DNA of 64,000 bases from Pandoraea fibrosis (GTDB lineage: Bacteria; Pseudomonadota; Gammaproteobacteria; Burkholderiales; Burkholderiaceae): contig NZ_CP047385.1 of assembly GCF_000807775.2 (NCBI RefSeq), forward strand, positions 434,001 to 498,000, in the 5' to 3' direction. This document shows, in pieces, positions 26,717 to 35,162 of the stretch (the first letter of the stretch is position 1; every line of letters starts with the position of its first letter). Position numbers and translations under genes: made by a program. The notes below the pieces were generated by a model that saw only the letters and a program-made list of their open reading frames with translations, did no database searches and was not told the DNA's origin.

Positions 26717-27397
26717 TTAAGCGCGTGGATGACGCAGTTCGTCCATCGCGGCGACACAACGGTCGTAGACGCGCGGCAATGTTTCGAGGCTATTGACCGA
26801 CATGCGCAGATCGCGCACCAGTCCGTCGCGCAGGCCGTACACCCAGCCATGCACCGTCACGGGTTGGTTGCGGGCCCAGGCGTCGCGCAATACCGTCGTA
26901 TGGCAGATATTCACGACCTGTTCGATGGCATTGAGCTCGCACAGCCGGTCGTGACGCGCATCGCGCGAGGGCAACGCGTCGATCTGGTCGACGTGGCGTT
27001 CGTAGACGTCGCGCACATGGCGCAGCCAGTTGTCCACCAGGCCCATCTTCGCGCCGTCCAGCGCAGCACCCACGCCGCCGCAGCCGTAGTGGCCGACCAC
27101 CATGATGTGGCGCACCTTCAGCACTTCGACGGCGAACTGCAATACCGACAGACAGTTCAGGTCGCTGTGCACGACCACGTTCGCAATATTGCGGTGGACG
27201 AACACCTCGCCCGGCGCCAGCCCCGTGATCTGGTTGGCCGGGACGCGCGAGTCCGAACAGCCGATCCAGAGATATTCCGGGGTTTGCAGTTTCGACAGCC
27301 GCTCGAAAAATGCGGGATCTTCCGCGTTCACGCTGGCAACCCAGGCGCGATTGTTGTCGAGCAGATGGATAAGAGGTTGGTCTTTGTCTTCGGTCAT
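26717..27397 (-). CDS. can: Beta-carbonic anhydrase
   Basis: A 226-residue beta-class carbonic anhydrase. The zinc ligands are Cys47, Asp49 (with Arg51 in Cys-Ser-Asp-Ser-Arg), His103 and Cys106 (Gly-His-Tyr-Gly-Cys-Gly-Gly). It interconverts CO2 and bicarbonate in the cytoplasm. In this cluster it could supply bicarbonate to the biotin-dependent methylcrotonyl-CoA carboxylase (inference from linkage). It lies 48 bp after aceK and 158 bp before the thiolase. Confidence 0.95.
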   Translation of the reverse strand: MTEDKDQPLIHLLDNNRAWVASVNAEDPAFFERLSKLQTPEYLWIGCSDSRVPANQITGLAPGEVFVHRNIANVVVHSDLNCLSVLQFAVEVLKVRHIMVVGHYGCGGVGAALDGAKMGLVDNWLRHVRDVYERHVDQIDALPSRDARHDRLCELNAIEQVVNICHTTVLRDAWARNQPVTVHGWVYGLRDGLVRDLRMSVNSLETLPRVYDRCVAAMDELRHPRA

Positions 27398-27445
27398 GAT
27401 CGTGTCATCCGGCGGGCGTGTCGTGTGCTGGGAGACGTCGCATGC

Positions 27446-29251
27446 TCAAGCGGCCGCCGCGCGGGGCGGGGCGCTCGTGGCACCGCTGCCGGTGCCGTAG
27501 CGATTGACGAAACGCAGCGAGACATCGTACGGATAGAAGTCGTGCATCTGTCCGGCTCGTACCCGGTCCTGATAGTCCTGCCACAGGCCGGGGTCGAAGA
27601 AATCCGGATGATGCTGGCTCAGATAGTGCCGCACGCGCGCATCTCCCGTCAGAAACGTCTCAAACGTCTGCGGAAACACGTCGTGCGGGCCTACACGGTA
27701 CCAGACTTCCCCCGACATCGCCTCTTCTTCGTTACGCGGTTCCGGTACTCGACGGATGTGGCAATCCGTCAGATATTCCAGTTCGTCGTAGTCGTAGAAG
27801 ACCACCCGGCCGTGACGCGTCACGCCGAAATTCTTGTACAGCATGTCGCCCGGAAAGATGTTCGCCGCCATCAGTTCCTTCACCGCGTTGCCGTATTCGC
27901 GCATGGCGTGCTCGATCTGCGTGTCGGACGCCGCCTGAAGCCACAGATTGAGCGGCGTCATGCGGCGTTCGATATAGCAATGGCGAATCACGAGCGCGTC
28001 GCCATCGACTTCGAGCAACGACGGCACTTCGCGCCGAAGCTCGGCGAGCAGGGCATCGTCGAAACGCGCGAGCGGGAAGGCCACGCTCGAGAATTCCAGC
28101 GTATCGGCCATGCGGCCGACGCGATCATGCTGCTTGACCATCAGATACTTGGCTTTCACCTGCTCGCGCGTGGTCTCCTTGGGCGGCGCGAAGCGCTCGC
28201 GAATCAGCTTGAAGACGTAGGGATACGAGGGCAGCGTGAACACCAGCATCACCAGCCCGGGAATGCCCGGCGCACTCACGAACTTGTCGCTGGAGTGCTT
28301 CAGGTGATGCAGAAAGTCGCGGTAGAACAGGTTCTTGCCGTGTTTTTGCAGCCCGACCGACGTGTAGATCTCGGCCTTGGGCTTGCCCGGCATGAGGGTG
28401 CGCAGGAAATGCACGTAGGCCGACGGCACTTCCATGTCGACAAGGAAATAGGCGTGCGTGAAGCTGAACACCACGCGCAGCTCGTCGCCGCGCAGCAGGG
28501 CGGTGTCGAGTACGAGCTTGCCGTTGGCATCGTGCATGATCGGCACGGCGAACGGGGTGATCACGTCGCCGTTCACGATGCGGCCCACGATATAGGCAGC
28601 CTTGTTGCGGAAGAACAGCGACGCGAGGACGTGAATCTGGAAATTCGGGGCCGGTTCGAACACGCCGAAGGCGTCTTCGATGGCTCGCATCACATAACCG
28701 ACGTCGCGCGACAGATCGGCAAACGGGCGGCGGAGTTGAAAGTTCGTGACGATGCGCGCGAGCGTGGCGGCCATGCCGTCTTGCGCCGGGTAATAGACAC
28801 GATAGGTCGGTTTGGCCGCGGGCGCGTCGTTCTCGATGTACTCCGTCGCCACGGCGGGACGCACGAAGATAAAGCGGTTGTTGAAGTAGGAACGATGCAG
28901 GATCTTGCAGCACACCGAGTTGAAAAACGTCTCGGCCAACTCGGGCTGACGATGCTCCGTGAGCAAGCCGATGTAGTGCAGCTTTACCTGTTGCCAGACA
29001 TCGTCGTCGAGCGACTGGGCGTCGAACTCGTCTTCCAGCGTCATGATGCATTCGCGCACGCGTTCGTCGTAATAGGCGATGCGGTCGCGCTGGAGTTTCT
29101 GAATGCCCGTGAAGTCGCCTGCCTCGAAACACGCCTGCGCCGCGACACACACCTCGCGGAAAATGCGGTAATGCTTGTCGAAGCCGTCCAGCATCAAGCG
29201 GGCGACGTCGAAAGCAAACTGCGACGACAGGAGTTTCGGGAAGTGATTCAT
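27446..29251 (-). CDS. aceK: Isocitrate dehydrogenase kinase/phosphatase
   Basis: A 601-residue bifunctional AceK. It phosphorylates and inactivates isocitrate dehydrogenase, or reactivates it, to divert carbon into the glyoxylate shunt. The full length matches the family. The kinase-region sequence [12 protein letters not shown] and the catalytic segment [14 protein letters not shown] are present, followed by Phe-Tyr-Asp-Tyr-Asp-Glu. It is not beside aceA/aceB as in enterobacteria, but 85 bp after liuA. The start at 29251 is typical Met-Asn-His-Phe-Pro-Lys-Leu. Confidence 0.96.
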   Translation of the reverse strand: MNHFPKLLSSQFAFDVARLMLDGFDKHYRIFREVCVAAQACFEAGDFTGIQKLQRDRIAYYDERVRECIMTLEDEFDAQSLDDDVWQQVKLHYIGLLTEHRQPELAETFFNSVCCKILHRSYFNNRFIFVRPAVATEYIENDAPAAKPTYRVYYPAQDGMAATLARIVTNFQLRRPFADLSRDVGYVMRAIEDAFGVFEPAPNFQIHVLASLFFRNKAAYIVGRIVNGDVITPFAVPIMHDANGKLVLDTALLRGDELRVVFSFTHAYFLVDMEVPSAYVHFLRTLMPGKPKAEIYTSVGLQKHGKNLFYRDFLHHLKHSSDKFVSAPGIPGLVMLVFTLPSYPYVFKLIRERFAPPKETTREQVKAKYLMVKQHDRVGRMADTLEFSSVAFPLARFDDALLAELRREVPSLLEVDGDALVIRHCYIERRMTPLNLWLQAASDTQIEHAMREYGNAVKELMAANIFPGDMLYKNFGVTRHGRVVFYDYDELEYLTDCHIRRVPEPRNEEEAMSGEVWYRVGPHDVFPQTFETFLTGDARVRHYLSQHHPDFFDPGLWQDYQDRVRAGQMHDFYPYDVSLRFVNRYGTGSGATSAPPRAAAA

Positions 29252-29336
29252 ACCGGTCGGGACTGGCGCAGGGCGGTGCTTCGATGGATTGTAGCGCCGC
29301 TGCCTGTGCCGCAATGTCCGTCGTGGAGCGACGTCG

Positions 29337-30518
29337 TTACAGGGTTTCCGCGAACAATTCGCGGCCGATCAGCATGCGGCGGATCTCCGACGTGCCCGCG
29401 CCGATTTCATAGAGCTTCGCGTCGCGCCAGAGACGGCCGACCGGGTACTCGTTGATATAGCCGTTGCCGCCCAGAATCTGAATCGCTTCGCCAGCCATCC
29501 ACGTTGCCTTTTCGGCGGTGTAGAGAATTACTCCAGCGCAGTCCTTGCGCACCTGGCGTACATGGTCGCTGCCGAGCGCCTCGAGCTGACGGCCCACCGC
29601 GTACAGATAGGCGCGGCTGGCCTGAAGGATCGTGTACATGTCGGCGACCTTGCCCTGAATGAGCTGGAATTCGCCGATCGACTGGCCGAACTGCTTGCGG
29701 TCGTGGATGTACGGCACGACCACGTCCATGGCGGCCTGCATGATGCCCAGCGGGCCGCCGGCGAGCACGGCGCGCTCGTAGTCCAGGCCGCTCATGAGCA
29801 CCTTGACGCCGCCGCCGACCTGACCGAGTACGTTCTCCTCAGGCACTTCCACGTTCTCGAACACCAGTTCCCCCGTGTGCGAGCCGCGCATGCCGAGCTT
29901 GTCGAGCTTTTGCGCGACCGAGAAGCCCTTCATGCCCTTTTCCACGAGAAACGCGGTCATGCCGCGTGCGCCGGCTTCCGGATCGGTCTTGCCGTAGACC
30001 ACCAGCGTGTCGCAATCCGGGCCGTTCGTGATCCACATTTTCGTGCCGTTTAGCACGAAGCGGTCGCCACGCTTCTCGGCGCGCAGTTTCATGCTCACGA
30101 CGTCCGAGCCGGCGTTCGGCTCACTCATCGCGAGCGCGCCGATGTGCTCGCCCGACACCAGCTTGGGCAGGTACTTCGCCTTTTGTGCGGCGGTGCCGTT
30201 GCGGTGAATCTGGTTGACGCACAGATTCGAGTGCGCGCCATACGACAGGCCGATCGAGGCCGACGCGCGCGAGATTTCCTCCATCGCGATCATGTGCGCG
30301 AGATAGCCCATGTTCGCGCCGCCATACTCTTCCGAGACGGTCATGCCCAGCACGCCCAGGTCGCCCATCTTGCGCCAGAGATCCATCGGGAACTGGTCCG
30401 TGCGGTCGACTTCGCCCGCGCGCGGTGCGATTTCCTTGGACGCGAAGTTCGCGACCGATTCGCGCAGCATGTCGAGGTCTTCGCCGAGCATGAAATTGAG
30501 GCCGGGCAACGTAGTCAT
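29337..30518 (-). CDS. liuA: Isovaleryl-CoA dehydrogenase
   Basis: A 393-residue acyl-CoA dehydrogenase that oxidises isovaleryl-CoA to 3-methylcrotonyl-CoA with FAD. The FAD/substrate motifs [10 protein letters not shown] and Lys-Met-Trp-Ile-Thr-Asn-Gly are intact. Glu248 in Leu-Asp-Tyr-Glu-Arg-Ala-Val-Leu occupies the position of the catalytic base special to isovaleryl-CoA dehydrogenases (Glu254 in human IVD). The C-terminal Gly-Thr-Ser-Glu-Ile-Arg-Arg follows. It is 98 bp downstream of the PaaI thioesterase and presumably under the 32-bp palindrome upstream of that gene. Confidence 0.96.
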   Translation of the reverse strand: MTTLPGLNFMLGEDLDMLRESVANFASKEIAPRAGEVDRTDQFPMDLWRKMGDLGVLGMTVSEEYGGANMGYLAHMIAMEEISRASASIGLSYGAHSNLCVNQIHRNGTAAQKAKYLPKLVSGEHIGALAMSEPNAGSDVVSMKLRAEKRGDRFVLNGTKMWITNGPDCDTLVVYGKTDPEAGARGMTAFLVEKGMKGFSVAQKLDKLGMRGSHTGELVFENVEVPEENVLGQVGGGVKVLMSGLDYERAVLAGGPLGIMQAAMDVVVPYIHDRKQFGQSIGEFQLIQGKVADMYTILQASRAYLYAVGRQLEALGSDHVRQVRKDCAGVILYTAEKATWMAGEAIQILGGNGYINEYPVGRLWRDAKLYEIGAGTSEIRRMLIGRELFAETL

Positions 30519-30616
30519 GACACAGTCTCCAGAGGGTGGCGCGTGGCGGCTCGCCCGCGCTGATGTTCGATGGTATTTCGAGAAGCGTTGGTTCGGTGCG
30601 GGCGCTGCACGGGCGC

Positions 30617-31093
30617 CTAGCGTGTGCCGGACGCCGAAGGCGTGGTCGCCAGCGCGAACAGCGTTTGCTGCATCAGTGCGCACAGCGTCCATTTGCCGTT
30701 GTCGATGACGAACAGTTCGGCGGTGGTGACGATGAGCGTGCGTCCGGCTTTGACGACCTGACCGCGTGCGACCAGTGTATCGCCCTTGCCGGGCGCCAGA
30801 ATGTTCAGTTTGTATTCCGCCGTGACCAGTTCCTGATCCGGCGAAATGCGCGTGTAACCCGCATAGCCGCCCGCCGAATCGGCAATGGCGCCGATCACGC
30901 CGCCGTGAAAGAAGCCGTGCTGCTGGTTGACCTTGTCGGAGAACGGCAGCGTAATTTCGCAATGACCGTCGGCCAGGTGCGTGAGTTGCGCGCCCCAATG
31001 CGTCATCACGCCTTGTTTGTCGAAGCTGGCGCGAATTTTCGCGGCGACGTCGTCGTCGAGCGGTGCGGCGTGAGAGACAGGAATGTTGGCCAT
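30617..31093 (-). CDS. PaaI-family hot-dog thioesterase
   Basis: A 158-residue acyl-CoA thioesterase of the PaaI group. The hot-dog motif Gln-His-Gly-Phe-Phe-His63-Gly-Gly, followed by Ile-Ala-Asp72-Ser-Ala-Gly-Gly, supplies the usual active-site residues. It is the first gene after the 32-bp LiuR-type palindrome (31133-31164), 39 bp from its ATG, and precedes liuA by 98 bp. It might rescue CoA from stalled branched acyl-CoA intermediates (inference). Confidence 0.88.
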   Translation of the reverse strand: MANIPVSHAAPLDDDVAAKIRASFDKQGVMTHWGAQLTHLADGHCEITLPFSDKVNQQHGFFHGGVIGAIADSAGGYAGYTRISPDQELVTAEYKLNILAPGKGDTLVARGQVVKAGRTLIVTTAELFVIDNGKWTLCALMQQTLFALATTPSASGTR

Positions 31094-31132
31094 GATGGGA
31101 GCAAAAGCGCTGACAGGGCTGAGTTCGCAGAT

Positions 31133-31164
31133 CTTACTTTACGTTTACGTAAACGTAAAGTAAG
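31133..31164. promoter_or_regulatory. 32-bp perfect palindrome, LiuR-type operator of the leucine cluster
   Basis: The half-site CTTACTTTACGTTTAC is followed by its exact reverse complement with no spacer. The centre, TTTACGTAAA, matches the core of the other two LiuR-type boxes in this window. It lies 40 bp upstream of the thioesterase/liuA genes. Its length suggests two overlapping MerR-type sites. Binding is inferred. Confidence 0.8.
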
Positions 31165-31264
31165 GGGTTTCCTGAGGCGTCTATGGGCGTTCTCAGGAGG
31201 GAAAATCCCGCCGGACTGCGCGTCGTTCGGTCGGCGCGGGGGCGGCAATAGAGGGGGCGGCGCG

Positions 31265-31702
31265 TCAGTGCGACGTGGCGGCGGCTTTCGTCCGCCGGGC
31301 GGCGGTGGCCGGTGCCGCTTCCCCGGCGGCTTCGAGCAACGAGAGGCATTGCGCCTCGTGTTGCGAAACTTCGTCGAGCGTCGCGTGCAGGTCTTCGAGT
31401 TGCTGCTCGAGCACTTGCCTGTGTTGCGAGAGCGTTTCGAGGAACACTTTGAGCTGGGGCACCGTATCCTTGGGGGACTCGTAGAGATCGAGAATGGTCT
31501 TGATCTCGGAGAGCGTCAGTCCGAGGCGTTTGCCACGCAGTGTCAGCTTGAGACGGGTGCGGTCCTGTCCGGTATAGACGCGATGGCGTCCGCCGGGGCC
31601 TTCGCGGGCTGGCGTGAGCAAACCCTGATCTTCATAGAAGCGGATCGCGCGGGGCGTGATGTCGAACTCGCGCGCGAGGTCGGTGATCGTGTATGTGAGC
31701 AT
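31265..31702 (-). CDS. liuR: MerR-family regulator LiuR
   Basis: A 145-residue MerR-type regulator. The winged HTH is at residues 1-70 (Tyr-Thr-Ile-Thr-Asp-Leu-Ala-Arg-Glu-Phe, Ala-Ile-Arg-Phe-Tyr-Glu-Asp-Gln-Gly-Leu). A long coiled-coil helix lies about 80-120 and there is a Lys/Ala tail. It lacks the metal-binding cysteines of MerR/CueR. Its position at the head of the liu genes and the LiuR-type boxes at 31743-31758 (its own promoter) and 31133-31164 identify it as LiuR. The start at 31702 gives the family N-terminus. It probably represses liu genes until a leucine catabolite is present. Confidence 0.92.
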   Translation of the reverse strand: MLTYTITDLAREFDITPRAIRFYEDQGLLTPAREGPGGRHRVYTGQDRTRLKLTLRGKRLGLTLSEIKTILDLYESPKDTVPQLKVFLETLSQHRQVLEQQLEDLHATLDEVSQHEAQCLSLLEAAGEAAPATAARRTKAAATSH

Positions 31703-31742
31703 CGGGTTAAGCAAGTGCTTACCATTGCAGATAGAATTGCCG

Positions 31743-31758
31743 TTTACGTTAGCGTCAA
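31743..31758. promoter_or_regulatory. LiuR-type operator upstream of liuR
   Basis: TTTACGTTAGCGTCAA differs at two positions from the perfect palindrome at 3716-3731. It lies 41 bp upstream of the liuR ATG and 75 bp upstream of the divergent metallo-hydrolase, so it could control both genes. Autoregulation is typical of this family. Confidence 0.7.
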
Positions 31759-31832
31759 CTTGCATCGTATGCAATCGGTGACGGCGTCAACCTGACAACA
31801 AAAGAACAAGTCCATCTGGAGCGTGGTTCCCT

Positions 31833-32915
31833 GTGAATGCCCTTGAACAACAACTGAACTATCCCCTTGGCGATTTTCTGCCGGACGGCGGCACGGTGCA
31901 CGAAGTGGTGCCGGGCGTCTTCTGGGTGCGCATGCCGCTGCCCTTCGTGCTCGACCACATCAACCTGTGGTTGCTACGCGACGAAGTGGATGGCGTCAAA
32001 GGTTGGACGGTTGTCGATTGCGGCATCACGCATGCGCAGATCAAGGCGTATTGGGAGCAGGTGTTCGACAGTGCGCTGGGCGGCGAGCCGGTATTGCGCG
32101 TTGTCGTCACGCACTGCCACCCGGATCACCTGGGACTGGCGCACTGGATCTGCAAGGGCGGTGACAAGCAGCGTTGGCAGGCACGTCTTGCCATGTCGCT
32201 GGGCGACTACGCGTGGGGGCGTCTCATGTCGGAGGGCGACAACAACAACGCGGCCAATGCCGGTGGCGATTTCGCCGTCACGCACTTCATCTCGCACGGC
32301 CTTGCGGACGAAGCGATGATCGAGCAGATCCGCAGCCGCAAGCGTTACTTCAGCGATCTCGTGCCCGAAGTGCCGTCGCGTTTCTACCGTTTGCGCGGCG
32401 GCGATACGCTGCGCATTGGCGGCAGCGACTGGCGTTTGATCGCGGGCTACGGCCACTCGCCCGAACACATGGCGCTGTATTCCGAACAGCACAATGTGCT
32501 GATCTCCGGCGACATGGTGCTGCCGCGAATCTCGACCAATGTGAGCGTGTTCGACATCGAGCCCGAAGCCAACTCGCTGCAATTATTCCTCGACTCGCTG
32601 GGCGTATATCTCGATCTGCCTGCCGACTGCCTCGTGCTGCCCTCGCACGGCCGTCCGTTCACGGGCCTTCACACGCGCATTCGTCAACTGCGTGATCACC
32701 ATGCCGCGCGGTTGCAGGAAGTGCGCGAGGCATGCGCAACGTCGCCGCGCAGCGCGGGCGACATCGTGCCGATCATGTTCCATCGCAAGCTCGACGCGCA
32801 TCAGACGACCTTCGCCATGGGCGAAGCACTGGCGCATTTGCACATGCTCTGGCGCGCGGGGGAACTCAAACGTTATCGCGACGAAAAGGGCGTCTGGCGT
32901 TTCTCGCCGGTCTGA
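31833..32915 (+). CDS. Metallo-beta-lactamase fold hydrolase
   Basis: A 360-residue MBL-fold hydrolase starting with GTG. The zinc motif is Thr-His94-Cys-His96-Pro-Asp98-His99; further ligands are probably the His in Gly-Tyr-Gly-His-Ser-Pro-Glu-His, the Asp in Ser-Gly-Asp-Met-Val-Leu-Pro, and the His in Pro-Ser-His-Gly-Arg-Pro-Phe. A C-terminal winged-helix-like part follows. It resembles LACTB2/GloB-type thioester hydrolases. It is divergent from liuR with a LiuR-type box between, so a role in leucine-derived CoA-ester metabolism is possible. No signal peptide. Confidence 0.85.
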   Translation: MNALEQQLNYPLGDFLPDGGTVHEVVPGVFWVRMPLPFVLDHINLWLLRDEVDGVKGWTVVDCGITHAQIKAYWEQVFDSALGGEPVLRVVVTHCHPDHLGLAHWICKGGDKQRWQARLAMSLGDYAWGRLMSEGDNNNAANAGGDFAVTHFISHGLADEAMIEQIRSRKRYFSDLVPEVPSRFYRLRGGDTLRIGGSDWRLIAGYGHSPEHMALYSEQHNVLISGDMVLPRISTNVSVFDIEPEANSLQLFLDSLGVYLDLPADCLVLPSHGRPFTGLHTRIRQLRDHHAARLQEVREACATSPRSAGDIVPIMFHRKLDAHQTTFAMGEALAHLHMLWRAGELKRYRDEKGVWRFSPV

Positions 32916-32952
32916 GCTTCGTATCGCGGCTTGCTTGATTCGACAGGAATGG

Positions 32953-32988
32953 AAAATGCCCCGGTGACCATCGTCACCGGGGCATTTT
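32953..32988. terminator. Bidirectional rho-independent terminator
   Basis: A perfect 16-pair stem (AAAATGCCCCGGTGAC, loop CATC, GTCACCGGGGCATTTT) followed by T residues. It lies between the convergent MBL-hydrolase and transporter genes and works in both directions. Confidence 0.95.
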
Positions 32989-33010
32989 TTATGGTGCCGC
33001 GAGCGCGGCG

Positions 33011-34330
33011 TCAGGCGTGTTGCGTCGACGCCGAAACGTGCCGGCCTTCGCGACCCAGCAGGCCGTAGGTCACCAGACTGATCGCCACCGTCAGGAGAAT
33101 GTAGTACGCCGGGGCCAGCGGGTTCTGCGTCGCCTTGATCAGGTATGTGATCCAGAACGGCGCGAGGCCTCCGAACAGCATCACGGAGACGTTGTAGAGA
33201 ATCGACACGCCGGTCGAGCGCACACCGACCGGGAACACTTCCGTCACCGCCGTCGGGAAGGCGCCCCACACGAAGCCCATGCAGATCGCCGGGAGAATCT
33301 GCGCGAGCAGCAGATTACCCATCGACGGCGCGCCGTGCAGACGTGTGAACATCCAGAACGAGACCAGACCGTAGAGCAGCACGAACAACAGAATCAGCGG
33401 CTTGCGGCCGACACGATCCGAAATCCACCCGGTGAGCGGACACATCACGGCGATCAGGATGGCGGCGATGAACGTCGACAGGCTGGCAGAGCCTTGGGTC
33501 AGGCCCAATTGCTTGACGGCGTAGATCGGCGTGTAGATCAGTGTCACGTAGAACGACGTCGTTGCCGCTACCGTCAGGCCGAAGCCCGCAACCAGCGAAC
33601 GATAGTGTTTCGAGAAGACGTCGGCAAGGGGCGTGCGGCGCGTGGGCTCACGGGCGGCAGCGTAGGCCAGAAACTCCGGCGACTCCGTCATGCGGCGTCG
33701 GATGTAAAAGCCTACCGGTCCGATCAGAATCCCGAACAGGAACGGCAGACGCCAGCCCCACGATTCGAGCGCTTCTTTCGTCAGCCCGGTGTTGAGCGCA
33801 TAGGCGCAAAGCCCGGCGAGCGCGACGGCCAATGCCTGCGAACACATCTGGAAACTGCCGTAGAAGCCGCGCAGATGCGGCGGCGAGAACTCGATGAGCA
33901 TGGCGGTCGAGCCGCCGAATTCGCCACCGGCCGAGAAGCCCTGGATCACCCGTGCCAGCAGGATCAGCAGCGGGGCCGCGAAGCCGATATGCGCGTAGGT
34001 CGGTGCGATGCCGATCAGGCCCGTGCCGAGCGCCATGAGTAGCACCATGACCGAGAGCGCCGACTTGCGCCCGGCGTGATCGGCGTACAAACCGAATGCC
34101 AGACCGCCGATGGGGCGGAAGAAGAACGCCACACCCAGTGACGCCACACTCGCGAGCAGCGAGTTGGTATCGTTTTCTGCAGGGAAAAAGAGTTTTGCGA
34201 TGACGACGGCGAAAAGCCCGTAGACGGTGAAGTCGAACCACTCGAATGCATTGCCCAGCGTGGAACCGATCACGGCTTTGCGTCGCAGTGCCGGATCGAT
34301 GACCGGCGCGCCGGTGGGGGTTGCCTGCAT
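33011..34330 (-). CDS. MHS-family (ProP-like) major facilitator transporter
   Basis: A 439-residue inner-membrane transporter with 12 predicted helices. The metabolite:H+ symporter signature is clear: Gly-Asn-Ala-Phe-Glu-Trp-Phe-Asp-Phe-Thr-Val-Tyr-Gly in helix 1, Arg-Pro-Ile-Gly-Gly-Leu, and Asp-Arg-Val-Gly-Arg-Lys-Pro in the central loop. Substrates of this family include proline/betaine, citrate, alpha-ketoglutarate and shikimate; the substrate here cannot be chosen. The start at 34330 has AGGAG six bases upstream; 22 extra codons upstream are unlikely. Confidence 0.9.
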   Translation of the reverse strand: MQATPTGAPVIDPALRRKAVIGSTLGNAFEWFDFTVYGLFAVVIAKLFFPAENDTNSLLASVASLGVAFFFRPIGGLAFGLYADHAGRKSALSVMVLLMALGTGLIGIAPTYAHIGFAAPLLILLARVIQGFSAGGEFGGSTAMLIEFSPPHLRGFYGSFQMCSQALAVALAGLCAYALNTGLTKEALESWGWRLPFLFGILIGPVGFYIRRRMTESPEFLAYAAAREPTRRTPLADVFSKHYRSLVAGFGLTVAATTSFYVTLIYTPIYAVKQLGLTQGSASLSTFIAAILIAVMCPLTGWISDRVGRKPLILLFVLLYGLVSFWMFTRLHGAPSMGNLLLAQILPAICMGFVWGAFPTAVTEVFPVGVRSTGVSILYNVSVMLFGGLAPFWITYLIKATQNPLAPAYYILLTVAISLVTYGLLGREGRHVSASTQHA

Positions 34331-34553
34331 ATGCCTCTCCTGCTTGGTTGGGACTGCCGCAGTCGGATCGGTATGCGATGTAACGTCCTTCGGCATACGC
34401 CCGCTCTATGGCGGCAAGACCGGTTTAACGTCGTGTGTACCTCTATTCAAGTTACACAGGCACTCTAGCGCAGGTTTGTAATGCACCACAACGGGTCAAT
34501 ATTCCGTACAGGCATCGCAGGAGAGGGGGCGTCTCGGGCGGGCGCGGCAGGGA

Positions 34554-35042
34554 TCAGCGATTTCCCCGGCTGCCTTTCCAGCGGTAGTCACGCTGTCCGA
34601 TCCATCCCCAGGTGCCGGAGTAAGGATCGTACTCGTACCGCTGCTGATACTCGGTGGTGTAGCAGCCGCCCTTCTCCAGATAGCACCGCTCTCTGAGAAA
34701 GTGCGCCGTATCGCGCGTGGTACGCGGGCGAGGCTGAGGTACGACGATGTAGGGCTGTGCCGGACCAATGATCACGGGCGGCGGCGCAACGATCATGGGG
34801 GCGGGGGTGACGATGACCGGTGCGGGTGTCACGATCGCGGGGGCAGGTGCCACGATGGCCGGCGCCGGGCGGACGTAGGACTGCGGCGGGCCAACGACCT
34901 GCCAGTTACCCGGGTCCATCACCGCGCATCCGGAAATGGCGGCGGCGACCGGTACAAGAAGAAGGAGAGCGACGCGCCGGAAAGAGGCGACGCCGCGATT
35001 GTGGCAAGCGCTTGACGCGTCTTGCGTTGACATGGCGTTCAT
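34554..35042 (-). CDS. Proline-rich lipoprotein
   Basis: About 162 residues. After an unusually long charged leader comes a hydrophobic stretch (Ala-Leu-Leu-Leu-Leu-Val-Pro-Val-Ala) ending in a lipobox-like Ala-Ile-Ser-Gly-Cys, so the mature protein is probably lipidated. Residues after the Cys contain six tandem Pro-Ala-Pro-x-Ile-Val-type repeats. The C-terminal half is Tyr/Arg/Trp-rich (Tyr-Gln-Gln-Arg-Tyr-Glu-Tyr-Asp-Pro-Tyr-Ser-Gly-Thr-Trp). No known family is recognised. Starts at 35042 or 35033 are both possible; the ribosome site is weak. Confidence 0.7.
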   Translation of the reverse strand: MNAMSTQDASSACHNRGVASFRRVALLLLVPVAAAISGCAVMDPGNWQVVGPPQSYVRPAPAIVAPAPAIVTPAPVIVTPAPMIVAPPPVIIGPAQPYIVVPQPRPRTTRDTAHFLRERCYLEKGGCYTTEYQQRYEYDPYSGTWGWIGQRDYRWKGSRGNR

Positions 35043-35162
35043 GGGGACCAGGCGCGTGAGAAATTTGGGGCACTGTAACGTGCCTCTCACGGCTTCGCGC
35101 GGGTTCGCCCTTCAATTTGGGTGATGTCCTTACGATGCTCGATGATTCGGGAATATTCAGGT

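Noticed and set aside
26729..29455. A 908-codon open frame on the plus strand
   Set aside because: It is antisense to can and aceK, whose products match known families over their whole length. High GC opens such shadow frames.
34481..34553. Short frames between the lipoprotein and the transporter
   Set aside because: Too short and without ribosome site or family match; treated as promoter sequence.
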